From the NCBI GenBank assembly GCA_004193205.1, contig RZUM01000006.1, forward strand, positions 310,001 through 374,000: a stretch of 64,000 bases of DNA, read 5' to 3'. This stretch comes from Gordonia sediminis. GTDB taxonomy: Bacteria; Actinomycetota; Actinomycetes; Mycobacteriales; Mycobacteriaceae. The notes below the pieces were generated by a model, which worked only from the letters and a program-made list of their open reading frames with translations, searched no databases and had not been told where the DNA came from. Positions 1 through 8,877 of this stretch are shown here, piece after piece (position 1 is the first letter of the stretch; each line of letters opens with the position of its first letter). Made by a program: the position numbers and the translations under genes.

Positions 1-2
1 AT

Positions 3-1790
3 CCGACCCCGCACGAGACAGCGGCCTGTCGAGAGCGCCAGCGCCTTTACGCACTCGGGCGTTCCTGCTGGAATGACTACGACCGCACGCTGATCAGCGC
101 CGGCGGAGGGGTGTGGCCGCGCACCGCCAAATCGATTCCGGTGTCCGACGAGATGGTGCACGCCCTCGGGCTCCAGCCGACGATCACCCGCGCGACGCCC
201 GCCGAACTCATCTCCCACATCCTGCGCGCCCCCGTCGACCTGCTGTGGAACGGCGGAGTCGGCACCTACATCAAGAGCCCCGAAGAACAGCACTCCGATG
301 TTGGCGACAAGGTGAACGACACCGTGCGCGTCGACGCAGATCAGGTCCGGGCCCGCTCGATCGTGGAAGGCGGAAACCTCGGCGTATCTCAGCGGGGACG
401 GATCGCGTACGCCCGCCGCGGCGGCCTGATCAACACCGATGCCATCGACAACGCCGCCGGTGTGGACTGCTCCGACCATGAAGTCAACATCAAGACCTAC
501 CTCGCCTCGGCCGGACTCGATGACGACGTCGACCGCGATGACCTCCTCGCCGCGATGACAGACAACGTCGCCCAGCACGTGCTGAGCAACAATCTGACGC
601 ACAACCGACTGCTGAGCGACGCGCGCTCCAACGCCGCTCAGATGTTGACCGTGCACCGTCGGATGATCGAGGACCTCCAACGGCGCCGAGGACTGGGCCG
701 GGAACTCGAAACCCTGCCCAGCGAAACGGAATTCGCGCGACTCGAAACGAATGGGCAAGGTCTGTCGAGTCCGGAACTCGCCACGCTGCTGGGTCACGTG
801 AAATTGGATCTGAAGGCAGATCTGGAGACAGACGCAGCCCTCGACGAACCTGATTTCGCTTTCCTCTTGACCGACTACTTCCCTACGCCTGCACGCCAGT
901 GCGCTCGCGCTTCGGTCACCACTCATCCGCTGGCGCGCGACATCATCACCACGTCGCTGGTCAACACGTTGGTGGGAACATCAGGATTGACCTACGCCTA
1001 CCGGCTGGCCGAGGAGACCGGCGCCACCACCGGCGACATCGCCAGGGCACACGCAATCGTCAGCGAGGTGTTCGGACTGACCGGACTGTGGGATGACATC
1101 CACAACGCCGAGCTACCCACCGAGACCACCAATGCCTTGATCATCGAAGGCAGACGGCTCCTCGATCGCGCCTCTCGGTGGTTCCTGCTTCATCGCCCCC
1201 AACCGCTGGACGTGGCCGCCGAGGTCAGGCGATTCCGAGCGCCGATGGCCACCCTGCGAACACAGCTGTCCGTGCTGATGGGCGAAACCGAAGCGGCCCG
1301 GATGGAGGCGTTGCGCCGCCGATTTGCCGAAACGGGCGCGCCGGCGTCCGCGGCACTCGCACTCGGCGACGCTCTCTACGCATACAGTCTGCTCGACGTC
1401 ATCGAGACAGCCGAAGCTCACGTGCTCGACGAGTTTCGCGTCGCGCAGGTGTACTTCGTGTTGTCCGAACGACTGGGTGTCGACACGCTATTGGTCGCGG
1501 TGTCCGGCCTACCCAGGACCGAGCACTGGAACTCACTGGCACGACTACAACTTCGCGAAGACCTCTACCACGCACTGCGCGAACTCGCCGTCATGGTCGT
1601 GCGCACCGTACCGCCGGACACCGGCTCCGCGGCGAGGACGGTCGAAGCGTTCGAACGCAGCAACTCGTCGGCATTCGAGCGTGCTCACCGGATTCTGACC
1701 CGCCTGCCGCATACCTCGAAGCCGCTTGAGCTCGCCCACCTCAGCGTCGCGGCAGCCCAATTGCGCGGGCTCCACGCCGCGCAGTGCTAG
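3..1790 (+). CDS. gdh: NAD-dependent glutamate dehydrogenase (large type), C-terminal part
   Basis: This is the 3' end of the roughly 1600-residue NAD-specific glutamate dehydrogenase, which oxidatively deaminates glutamate to 2-oxoglutarate in the cytoplasm. The frame is open from base 3, so the gene starts upstream of the window. Family hallmarks are the WNDYDRTLISAGGGVW stretch (about 69-115), LLWNGGVGTYIK (about 241-276) and EGGNLGVSQRGRIAYARRGG (about 367-426), where the dinucleotide-binding catalytic domain passes into the helical C-terminal domain. The remaining 400 residues are the alpha-helical tail typical of this class. It is followed by 78 bases and then the GMC oxidoreductase, so it is probably not part of that operon, although its product 2-oxoglutarate links it to amino-acid catabolism. 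The family call is secure; only the N-terminal part is unseen. Confidence 0.93.
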   Translation, partial: PTPHETAACRERQRLYALGRSCWNDYDRTLISAGGGVWPRTAKSIPVSDEMVHALGLQPTITRATPAELISHILRAPVDLLWNGGVGTYIKSPEEQHSDVGDKVNDTVRVDADQVRARSIVEGGNLGVSQRGRIAYARRGGLINTDAIDNAAGVDCSDHEVNIKTYLASAGLDDDVDRDDLLAAMTDNVAQHVLSNNLTHNRLLSDARSNAAQMLTVHRRMIEDLQRRRGLGRELETLPSETEFARLETNGQGLSSPELATLLGHVKLDLKADLETDAALDEPDFAFLLTDYFPTPARQCARASVTTHPLARDIITTSLVNTLVGTSGLTYAYRLAEETGATTGDIARAHAIVSEVFGLTGLWDDIHNAELPTETTNALIIEGRRLLDRASRWFLLHRPQPLDVAAEVRRFRAPMATLRTQLSVLMGETEAARMEALRRRFAETGAPASAALALGDALYAYSLLDVIETAEAHVLDEFRVAQVYFVLSERLGVDTLLVAVSGLPRTEHWNSLARLQLREDLYHALRELAVMVVRTVPPDTGSAARTVEAFERSNSSAFERAHRILTRLPHTSKPLELAHLSVAAAQLRGLHAAQC

Positions 1791-1829
1791 CCTGCGGAGA
1801 GACACCATTGCCATTAACGGCTAATTGAC

Positions 1830-1837
1830 TTAGCCTT
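1830..1837. promoter_or_regulatory. TTAGCCTT half-site upstream of the module A GMC operon
   Basis: TTAGCCTT occurs here 31 bases before the GMC start and identically at 7149-7156 before the APC permease. It is one arm of the palindrome seen complete at 17602-17615. The second arm is not recognisable here, so this is only a weak candidate regulator half-site. Confidence 0.35.
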
Positions 1838-1868
1838 CTAGTAGTCCATCAATTGAAGGAGTAAGCCG

Positions 1869-3497
1869 ATGAGCGTATCTGCGACGGAAGCAGCTACCGT
1901 TGATGTTCTCATCATCGGAGCAGGTCCCTCCGGTGCCGTCGTCGCTCAGCACATGGCAGCGAACGGTTTCAGTGTGATCTGCCTCGAGCAGAGCCGGTGG
2001 TTCAACAACAATGAATTCCCCGGCAACAAGGTCGATTGGGAATTGCTGTCGCAACAACGCTGGCATCCCGAACCCACCACCCGCGGGCTCGACACCGACT
2101 ACCCGACAAACGTCGCCGAGGCCGACGTGCATCCGCTAATGCTGGGCGGAGTGGGCGGGAGTACCCTGCTCTACAGCGCGCATTGGATGCGTTTCCTGCC
2201 GTCCGATTTCCGCATGCACAGCCTCGACGGGGTCGCCGAAGACTGGCCGATCTCCTACACCGACCTCGCCCCGTACTATGACAAGGTCGACCAAGCCATC
2301 GGCGTCGCCGGTGTCGAGGGCGACCCCATGTACCCGCCGTTCGACCTGCCGATGCCCCCGCATCCGATCGGCAAGGTCGGTCGGATCGCCGCGCGCGGTA
2401 TGAACAAACTCGGTTGGCACTGGTGGCCGTCGCCGAACGCGATCGCCTCGCAGCGACACGGCGAACTCGCCAAATGCGCACGCTGGGGAACCTGCGAAAC
2501 CGGATGTCCCGAAGGCGCAAAGGTGTCCTTTGACATATCCCACTGGCCCTCGGCCATCAAACTCGGCGCGACACTGATCACACACGCACGCGTGCACAAG
2601 ATCACCGTCGATGCCCAGGGTCGCGCCGATGGCGCGCTGTACTTCGATGCCCAAGGCACGGAGAGGCGTCAACGTGCCCGCTTTGTCGTGTTGGCCGCCA
2701 ATGGCATTGGTACTCCGCGGCTATTGAAGTTGTCCGCCCACGCCGGCGCACCCGATGGGCTCGCCAACTCCTCCGGACTCGTCGGGAAACGACTCATGTT
2801 GCACCCGAACGCCGAGGTCACCGGAGTCTACGACGAACCCCTCGAAAGCTGGCTCGGCCCAGCAGGCCAGGCGATCCATTCACTGGAGTTCTACGAGACG
2901 GATCTATCGCGTGGATTCGCCGGTGGCGCCAAATGGCAGGTGATGCCCACAGGTGGCCCACTGCGCGCGCTGTCGCTGTATGACCGTGATGACTTCGACA
3001 CCCAATGGGGGACGGCGGTTCACGACCGGATGGACGAGACCTTCGGCCGAAGCGTGCAGTGGGGAATCAACTCCCAGGACCTCCCCGAAGAATCCAACTG
3101 CGTCGACCTAGACCCGGACCTGGTCGACAGCAACGGTATCCCGGCGCCCCGCATTCGCTACCGCCTCTCTGAGAACACACGAAAATTGTTGTCGTTCAAC
3201 ATCGAACGTGCCATCGAAGCCCATGAAGCAGCCGGTGCCGTGAAAACCATGCCGACCGATCTGTGGCCCGAACAGCCTGGACACCTCCTCGGAACCGCAG
3301 CCATGGGCGACGACCCGGACCGCTCGGTGGTCAACAAATGGAACATCTCCCACGATGTCCCCAACCTGGCGATCGTCGACGGCAGCGTGATGACGACCTC
3401 GGGTGCGGTGAACCCGACATCGACGATTACCGCTCTGGCACTGCGAGCTGCTGAGCACCTTGTCGCCACCGCGAAGAACACGGAGGTCGCAGGATGA
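1869..3497 (+). CDS. GMC-family FAD oxidoreductase (module A)
   Basis: A 542-residue flavoprotein of the glucose-methanol-choline family that should oxidise an alcohol or polyol to an aldehyde or ketone. The N-terminal FAD loop GAGPSG lies at residues 17-22. A Cys-rich CARWGTCETGCPEGAK segment in the middle is typical of the gluconate-2-dehydrogenase flavoprotein branch. The C-terminal GHLLGTAAMGDD and NPTSTITALALRA motifs carry the His/Asn active-site region. No signal peptide or twin-arginine motif is visible, so it is probably cytoplasmic, unlike periplasmic gluconate dehydrogenase. The start follows a GAAGGAG ribosome site. The next gene overlaps by ATGA and encodes a subunit-3-like partner, so the two probably form a complex; no cytochrome subunit is present. 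A clear paralogue is at 34005-35657. The substrate is unknown. Confidence 0.88.
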   Translation: MSVSATEAATVDVLIIGAGPSGAVVAQHMAANGFSVICLEQSRWFNNNEFPGNKVDWELLSQQRWHPEPTTRGLDTDYPTNVAEADVHPLMLGGVGGSTLLYSAHWMRFLPSDFRMHSLDGVAEDWPISYTDLAPYYDKVDQAIGVAGVEGDPMYPPFDLPMPPHPIGKVGRIAARGMNKLGWHWWPSPNAIASQRHGELAKCARWGTCETGCPEGAKVSFDISHWPSAIKLGATLITHARVHKITVDAQGRADGALYFDAQGTERRQRARFVVLAANGIGTPRLLKLSAHAGAPDGLANSSGLVGKRLMLHPNAEVTGVYDEPLESWLGPAGQAIHSLEFYETDLSRGFAGGAKWQVMPTGGPLRALSLYDRDDFDTQWGTAVHDRMDETFGRSVQWGINSQDLPEESNCVDLDPDLVDSNGIPAPRIRYRLSENTRKLLSFNIERAIEAHEAAGAVKTMPTDLWPEQPGHLLGTAAMGDDPDRSVVNKWNISHDVPNLAIVDGSVMTTSGAVNPTSTITALALRAAEHLVATAKNTEVAG

Positions 3498-3925
3498 CCC
3501 TCACCGCCGCGCACATCGACGCCGCCCGCTCGGTCGCTGATGTGCTGATTCCCAGAACAGCCGAACGCCCCGCGTTACGTGAGGCCGATCCTGACGCCCG
3601 TTGGCTCACCGTCGCCTTCGCCGCTCGCGACGACCGCGCGGACGATGTTCGCGCACTGCTCGATCAGCTGCCCGAGGTCGGCGACCCGAAGCCGTGGTTG
3701 CGGCGGCTGCGCTCTGACCACCGCGACGTGTTCGACGCGCTCGCGAGCGTGATCGCCGGGGCCTATTACATGACCCCCACGGTCCGCGATCTCATCGGAT
3801 ACCCCGGACAGGAGCGGCGACCGGCTCCCGTGACCCTCGCCGCCGACGAATTGTCCGACGAAATCTTCGAGGGCGCAATGAACTACGACCGCAGCTTCCG
3901 CAAACCCCATGACTTCGCCGAATGA
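3494..3925 (+). CDS. Gluconate 2-dehydrogenase subunit 3-like protein (module A)
   Basis: A 143-residue protein translationally coupled (ATGA overlap) to the GMC flavoprotein. It resembles the small subunit 3 of gluconate 2-dehydrogenase, which accompanies the flavoprotein subunit. The best landmark is IAGAYYMTPTVRDLIGYPG (about residues 88-106), which recurs as LAGAYFMTPQVKALIGQPG in the paralogue at 33499-34008. It lacks the usual exported N-terminus, in line with its partner. Its likely role is assembly or stability of the GMC enzyme; no catalytic residues are recognisable. Assignment rests on both the motif and the invariant pairing with a GMC gene in the two copies of this module. Confidence 0.75.
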   Translation: MTLTAAHIDAARSVADVLIPRTAERPALREADPDARWLTVAFAARDDRADDVRALLDQLPEVGDPKPWLRRLRSDHRDVFDALASVIAGAYYMTPTVRDLIGYPGQERRPAPVTLAADELSDEIFEGAMNYDRSFRKPHDFAE

Positions 3926-3954
3926 CCATGTCCGATACCACCGAGGAGCACACC

Positions 3955-5436
3955 ATGACAACTGCAACCGAACACGACGCCCTGCTGGCAGTCGCGCACA
4001 TCGCCGAGCGAATCAGCGGCGCCAACTTCGTCGATGGCGCATGGCGCCCCGCAGCATCGAAGGAGTCGATCACCGTCTTCGACCCCTCGACCGGCGCGGA
4101 GCTCGGTGAGGTTGCCGCCTCCACTGCGGACGATGTCGACGCGGCGGTTGCCGCCGCTCGGCGCGCACAACCCGCGTGGGCCGCCGTCACACCGGGCGAA
4201 CGCAGCCGTCTGCTGCTCAAGGTCGCAACCGCCGTCGAGGAGTCGCTCATCGAGCTGTCCCAGATCGAGGCCGTCGACGCCGGCAAGCCGCTGCAGGTGG
4301 TCCTTGACGAAGAGCTTCCGGGTGTGCTCGATGGCATGCGCTTCTTCGCCGGCGCAGCCCGCAGTCTCCCGGCCCCTGCCAGCGGCGACTACCTCGAGGG
4401 CGTCTCGTCGGTGATGCGCCGTGAACCGCTCGGCGTCATCGGTGGCATCACGCCGTGGAACTATCCGATCCTGCAGGCCGTCGCAAAGGTGTTTCCCGCG
4501 CTCGCGACCGGCAACACTGTCGTCCTCAAACCCGCGGAGACAACACCGTACTCGACCGCACGGCTTGCCGAGATCATCGGCCAACACCTACCCGCAGGTG
4601 TGTTCAACGTCGTGTTCGGCACGGGCCCGGTGACCGGCGACGCCCTCTCGCGCCACCCCGATATCGCGGCGGTCTCTTTCACCGGGTCGATCGAGACCGG
4701 CCGAAAGGTCGGAGCGGCCGCGGCGGACGGCATCAAGAAGGCCATTCTCGAGTTGGGCGGCAACGCCCCGGTCATCGTTTTCGATGACGCCGATCTCGAG
4801 CCCGCGCTCGACGCCATCACCCTCGGCGGCCTCTACAACACCGGTCAGGAATGCATGGCTGCGAGCCGGATTCTCGTCCACCGCTCGATCGTGGAGTCCT
4901 TCATCGACGGTCTACGGGCGCGGGTCGAACGCGAGAAGGTGGGCGGAGTGCTCGACCCCGAGACCACAGTCGGTCCGATGAACTCCGCCACCCAACGGGA
5001 CCGTGTGCTCGCCAAGATCGAAAAACGCAGCGCCGGTTCGCGAATCGTCACCGGCGGCACCGCGATCGAGGGCCCCGGCTACTTGCTCGCGCCGACGATC
5101 ATCGCCGATGTGGAAAAAGACGAAGAACTCGTCACCGAAGAGATCTTCGGTCCGGTCTTCACCGTGCAGACTTTCGACACCGAGGACGAGGCGATGGAGT
5201 TGGCCAACGGCACCCGCTACGGCCTGGCCGCCTCGGTGTTCACCAGCAACGTCGGGCGGTCCCAGCGGGTTCAGAACGGCCTGAACTTCGGCACCGTGTG
5301 GGTCAACAATCACTTGGTGTTCGCCGCCGATCTACCCGTTTCGGGTTTCGGTGCGTCCGGCGTCGGCACGGAGAACGCCGAACTAGGACTACTCGAGTTC
5401 ACCCGCCTGAAGCACGTCATGATCGACAACCGCTGA
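3955..5436 (+). CDS. Aldehyde dehydrogenase, aminobutyraldehyde/betaine-aldehyde type (module A, first copy)
   Basis: A 493-residue NAD(P)-dependent aldehyde dehydrogenase. It has the TPWNYP motif, the nucleotide-binding SFTGSIETG segment, the general base Glu266 in LELGGNAP and the nucleophile Cys300 in NTGQECM, the expected 34 residues apart. The start at 3955 is preferred because GAGGAG stands 6 bases before it. An alternative in-frame ATG at 3922 overlaps the previous stop by ATGA and would add 11 residues. Lying in one operon with the GMC oxidase, it probably oxidises the aldehyde made by that enzyme. It most resembles the betaine-aldehyde/gamma-aminobutyraldehyde branch, but branch-level substrate calls in this superfamily are unreliable. 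Confidence 0.9.
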   Translation: MTTATEHDALLAVAHIAERISGANFVDGAWRPAASKESITVFDPSTGAELGEVAASTADDVDAAVAAARRAQPAWAAVTPGERSRLLLKVATAVEESLIELSQIEAVDAGKPLQVVLDEELPGVLDGMRFFAGAARSLPAPASGDYLEGVSSVMRREPLGVIGGITPWNYPILQAVAKVFPALATGNTVVLKPAETTPYSTARLAEIIGQHLPAGVFNVVFGTGPVTGDALSRHPDIAAVSFTGSIETGRKVGAAAADGIKKAILELGGNAPVIVFDDADLEPALDAITLGGLYNTGQECMAASRILVHRSIVESFIDGLRARVEREKVGGVLDPETTVGPMNSATQRDRVLAKIEKRSAGSRIVTGGTAIEGPGYLLAPTIIADVEKDEELVTEEIFGPVFTVQTFDTEDEAMELANGTRYGLAASVFTSNVGRSQRVQNGLNFGTVWVNNHLVFAADLPVSGFGASGVGTENAELGLLEFTRLKHVMIDNR

Positions 5437-5461
5437 ATACGAAGGGAGCAGTTAACTCGCC

Positions 5462-6952
5462 ATGTGGAAAGAACCTGCACAGTTCATCAACGGTCGGTAT
5501 GTCGATGGCTCGGGCACGCGACAGTTCACCGTCATCGATCCGTCGACCGGCATCGAGATCGTCAGTGGCCCTGAGGCATCGGCGGACGATGTCGACACCG
5601 CCGTGGCTGCGGCGAAGGCTGCCTTCAGCGTGTGGAGCCGGATGACGCCGGCCGAACGGTCAGACCTCATGACCGCTTGGGCCGCAGAATTGAAGGCGAT
5701 CGAGAACGACCTCGCCGACATCGAATCCCGGCAGGCAGGCAAGCCGATCCGCCTCACCACCGAGTTCGACGTCCCGGGCAGCATCGACAACGTCGCATTC
5801 TTTGCCGGCGCTGCCCGCAACCTCGAAGGCAAGGCCAGCGCCGAATACTCACCCGACCACACCTCGAGCATCCGCCGTGAGGCCATCGGCGTGATTGGTT
5901 CGATTGCCCCGTGGAACTACCCGTTGCAGATGGCCGCATGGAAGATCCTGCCCGCCATCGCGGCCGGCAACACCATCGTGTTGAAGCCATCGGAGCTGAC
6001 CCCACTGTCATCGCTGATGTTTGCCGAAGCCGCCTCTCGGGCCGGAATTCCCGACGGGGTCATCAACATCGTCACCGGACGGGGCACCGACGTCGGGCAC
6101 ACCCTGGTCACTCATCCTGACATCTCGATGGTGTCGTTCACCGGATCCACGCCCGTGGGGCGGGCGATCGCCGCGTCGATACCGGGCCGCCGCCTGCATC
6201 TCGAGTTGGGCGGAAAGGCGCCGTTCGTCGTATTCGACGATGCCGATATCGAGGCCGCGGCACAAGGTGCAGTCGCCGCCGCGCTCATCAACACCGGTCA
6301 GGATTGCACTGCCGCGACACGCGCCTACGTCCAACGCGCCCACTACGACCATTTCGTCGAGCGTGTCGCCGCAATCATGGAGGGTGTGCGCTTGGGCGCC
6401 ACCGACGACCCGGAAACCGACCTGGGGCCATTGATCTCCCGGACGCAACAGCGCCGCGTCGCCGACCTGGTCGATCGCGCGCGAGCAGACGGGGCCCGCA
6501 TCGTCACCGGCGGGTTCATCCCCGACAGCGCACTGGCCGAGGGAAGCTACTACGCCCCCACGCTCGTCGTCGATGCCCGCCAGGACAGCGAAATAGTCCA
6601 AAAGGAGGTCTTCGGACCGGTCCTGGTCGCGTTGCCGTTCGACTCCGACGACGACGGTATTCGCCTGGCCAACGACATCGAGTACGGTCTCGCCGCATCC
6701 GCGTGGACCCGGGACCTCTACCGGGCCGGACGCGCATCCCGCGAAATCCAGGCAGGATGCGTCTGGATCAACGACCACATCCCCATCATCAGTGAGATGC
6801 CGCACGGCGGGTACAAGGCCTCGGGATACGGCAAAGACATGTCGACGTATTCCTTCGACGAGTACACCAACATCAAACATGTGATGACCGATATCACCGG
6901 TCAGACCAGCAAGGACTGGCATCGCACCATCTACAAATCCGTCGCTCGCTGA
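5462..6952 (+). CDS. Aldehyde dehydrogenase, gamma-aminobutyraldehyde type (module A, second copy)
   Basis: A 496-residue aldehyde dehydrogenase beginning 25 bases after the previous one. The general base is Glu248 (LELGGKAP) and the catalytic Cys is Cys282 (NTGQDCT), again 34 residues apart; APWNYPLQM and SFTGSTPVG are intact. GAAGGGAG precedes the start. The GQDC variant and the long C-terminus resemble the gamma-aminobutyraldehyde dehydrogenase (PatD-like) branch. It differs clearly from its upstream neighbour, so the pair is not a fresh tandem duplication and the two may act on successive or different aldehydes. It is the last gene of the operon and is followed by a strong terminator. Confidence 0.9.
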   Translation: MWKEPAQFINGRYVDGSGTRQFTVIDPSTGIEIVSGPEASADDVDTAVAAAKAAFSVWSRMTPAERSDLMTAWAAELKAIENDLADIESRQAGKPIRLTTEFDVPGSIDNVAFFAGAARNLEGKASAEYSPDHTSSIRREAIGVIGSIAPWNYPLQMAAWKILPAIAAGNTIVLKPSELTPLSSLMFAEAASRAGIPDGVINIVTGRGTDVGHTLVTHPDISMVSFTGSTPVGRAIAASIPGRRLHLELGGKAPFVVFDDADIEAAAQGAVAAALINTGQDCTAATRAYVQRAHYDHFVERVAAIMEGVRLGATDDPETDLGPLISRTQQRRVADLVDRARADGARIVTGGFIPDSALAEGSYYAPTLVVDARQDSEIVQKEVFGPVLVALPFDSDDDGIRLANDIEYGLAASAWTRDLYRAGRASREIQAGCVWINDHIPIISEMPHGGYKASGYGKDMSTYSFDEYTNIKHVMTDITGQTSKDWHRTIYKSVAR

Positions 6953-7007
6953 ACCCACGACAACTCGACCCGTGAGGACCTTTGGCCGAAGGCCGATCCT
7001 CCCACTC

Positions 7008-7059
7008 GCCGGCCCGCCGCACCTGCCAACGATGTCAGGTGCGGCGGGCCGGCGTTTTA
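7008..7059 (+). terminator. Strong rho-independent terminator of the GMC/aldehyde dehydrogenase operon
   Basis: A perfect 18-bp stem (GCCGGCCCGCCGCACCTG with its complement) encloses a 10-base loop, and is followed by GTTTTATTTC. It lies 55 bases after the second aldehyde dehydrogenase and separates that operon from the permease. Confidence 0.9.
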
Positions 7060-7150
7060 TTTCACCCGTCCTCGCGGGCTACCAGATATCCGCGAGGATA
7101 AGCCGAACGGATACACATGCCCCCCCTTCCCATTGATGGTCATTTAAGTT

Positions 7151-7164
7151 AGCCTTTAATGGCC
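7151..7164. promoter_or_regulatory. Candidate operator AGCCTTTAATGGCC before the APC permease
   Basis: This matches 12 of 14 positions of the perfect palindrome AGCCTTTAAAGGCT found at 17602-17615. It lies about 70 bases before the permease start in an AT-rich patch of an otherwise GC-rich region, as expected for a promoter or operator. The regulator is unknown; no regulator gene is present in module A. Confidence 0.5.
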
Positions 7165-7235
7165 AGTGGCACGCATCACTGATTCCGACCGGACGTCGAA
7201 GCAGTCCGCCCGGCCCCACAAACGAAAGGCATCTG

Positions 7236-8777
7236 ATGCACGACACACCCGAGGTCCAGGACCGCCCGGCGGTGAGGTCGCACCACAGCGACGAGGACCA
7301 CCTGCGCGCGCTGGGCTACGAGCCCCAATTCGAACGCAAGATGAGTCTGTTGTCGAACTTCGCGCTCGGATTCATCTACCTGTCTCCGATGGTCGGCGTG
7401 ATCTCGATCTTTGCTCTCGGAATTTCGACGGCCGGTCCGCCGGCGATCTTCTGGATCGCCATCGTCGGTGCCGGACAGCTGATGGTTGCTCTCATCTTCG
7501 GCGAGATCGTGTCGCAGTATCCGTTGGCGGGCGGCATCTACCAATGGGCAAGACGGCTGTTCAACGGCGAGTACGCCTGGTTGATGTCGTGGATCTACAT
7601 CTGGGGCGTGACGATCGGCATTACCACGACAGCGCTGTTCAGCTCAGATTTCGTGGCCAGCCTGTTCCTGGGCACCGCAGAAGAACCGTCGGTCACCGCC
7701 AGCCCGATGCAGAAGATGATCATCGCCCTCACTGTCGTCACCATCTGCCTGGCGCTGAACCTGACCGGAACCAAGACCCTGGCGAGGATCTCGACGATAG
7801 GTCTGACCGCCGAGTTGGTCGGCGTCGTCGCCGTCGGGTTGTTCCTCCTGATCTTCAAACGGGCGCAGCCATTCTCCGTCTTCTTCGACTCGATGGGCGC
7901 CGGCGGCCAGCAGAACTACATCTACGCGTTCATCGGTGCGTCCCTCGTCGGCCTCTACTTGATGTACGGGTTCGAGGCCTGCGGCGAGATCGCCGAGGAG
8001 ACACCAAATCCGGCGCGAGCCATCCCGCGGTCGATGATGCTGACCGTCCTCGTCGGTGGTGGCGCCGCCATGCTGGCGTTCGCCGGATACGTCCTGGCAA
8101 GCCCTGACCTGGCCAAGATTGTCGCCGGCGAAGACGCCAACCCCATCCCGACCATCTTGCAGAGCTCACTGGGCACCATTGGTTCGAAGATCTTCCTGGT
8201 CGTCGCGCTGACCTCGTTCATCGCCGGTGTCATGGGCCAGCAGACGGCCGTGAGCAGGCTCGTCTTCTCGTTTGCGCGCGACGACATGTTCCCCGGCGCC
8301 CGCACATTCGCCAAAGCGGTCGGCCGCCACAAGGTGCCCGTCAACGCGCTGATCGGGGTCAACGTCGTTCCCGTTCTCATCATCGTGTTCGTGTACTTCT
8401 TCCCAGACGCCCTGTTCCGCATCGCCGCCTTCCAGGTCATCGCCATCTATGTCGCCTTCCAGATGGTGGTCCTGGCCGCGCTGCTCATGCGCTTCAAGGG
8501 CTGGCGCCCGGGCGGACCGTTCAGCCTGAAGAACTGGGGCTTCCTGGTGAATATCGCCGCCCTGATCTACGGCGTCGCGGCGATCATCATCCTGGCCCGC
8601 CCGACCGGCGACGCATCGCTGGCCTTCTACGACCGCTGGATCGCACTCATCGGTTTCTGCATCGTGGCCGGCACAGGCCTCGCATACCTGCTGATCGCGA
8701 AGCCCGTCGCCGACTCCGACGCCCCCGAGGGGGACGCCATCGAGGTGGCCGAGGCGCTTCGAGCCGGGCGCAGCTGA
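7236..8777 (+). CDS. APC-superfamily amino acid/amine permease (module A)
   Basis: A 513-residue polytopic membrane protein with about 12 hydrophobic segments and a charged N-terminus (to about residue 40). The first membrane span contains the conserved FALGFIYLSPMVGV glycine-rich helix, followed later by SQYPLAGGIYQWARRL, which is typical of APC transporters for amino acids and amines. AAAGG precedes the ATG. It stands as its own unit after the terminator and under the candidate operator, so it probably imports the substrate of module A. A second, distant APC permease sits at 28521-30047 in module B. An amino-acid or amine substrate would agree with the aminobutyraldehyde-type dehydrogenases upstream, but the substrate is not visible in the sequence. 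Confidence 0.88.
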   Translation: MHDTPEVQDRPAVRSHHSDEDHLRALGYEPQFERKMSLLSNFALGFIYLSPMVGVISIFALGISTAGPPAIFWIAIVGAGQLMVALIFGEIVSQYPLAGGIYQWARRLFNGEYAWLMSWIYIWGVTIGITTTALFSSDFVASLFLGTAEEPSVTASPMQKMIIALTVVTICLALNLTGTKTLARISTIGLTAELVGVVAVGLFLLIFKRAQPFSVFFDSMGAGGQQNYIYAFIGASLVGLYLMYGFEACGEIAEETPNPARAIPRSMMLTVLVGGGAAMLAFAGYVLASPDLAKIVAGEDANPIPTILQSSLGTIGSKIFLVVALTSFIAGVMGQQTAVSRLVFSFARDDMFPGARTFAKAVGRHKVPVNALIGVNVVPVLIIVFVYFFPDALFRIAAFQVIAIYVAFQMVVLAALLMRFKGWRPGGPFSLKNWGFLVNIAALIYGVAAIIILARPTGDASLAFYDRWIALIGFCIVAGTGLAYLLIAKPVADSDAPEGDAIEVAEALRAGRS

Positions 8778-8818
8778 CCAACGACGCCGACACGCACAAC
8801 TGGCCCACCCGGCTTTCA

Positions 8819-8827
8819 TAAAGGCCA
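8819..8827. promoter_or_regulatory. TAAAGGCCA half-site before the module A DapA-family gene
   Basis: The reverse complement TGGCCTTTA resembles one arm of the palindrome at 7151-7164 and 17602-17615. It sits in an AT-rich promoter-like stretch about 50 bases before the lyase gene. It is a weak candidate on its own, listed because it recurs at the other promoters of this module. Confidence 0.3.
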
Positions 8828-8877
8828 TTTTCTGTTACCATTACTGGGCATAATAAAGAGCATTTGGAGGACTTCTC

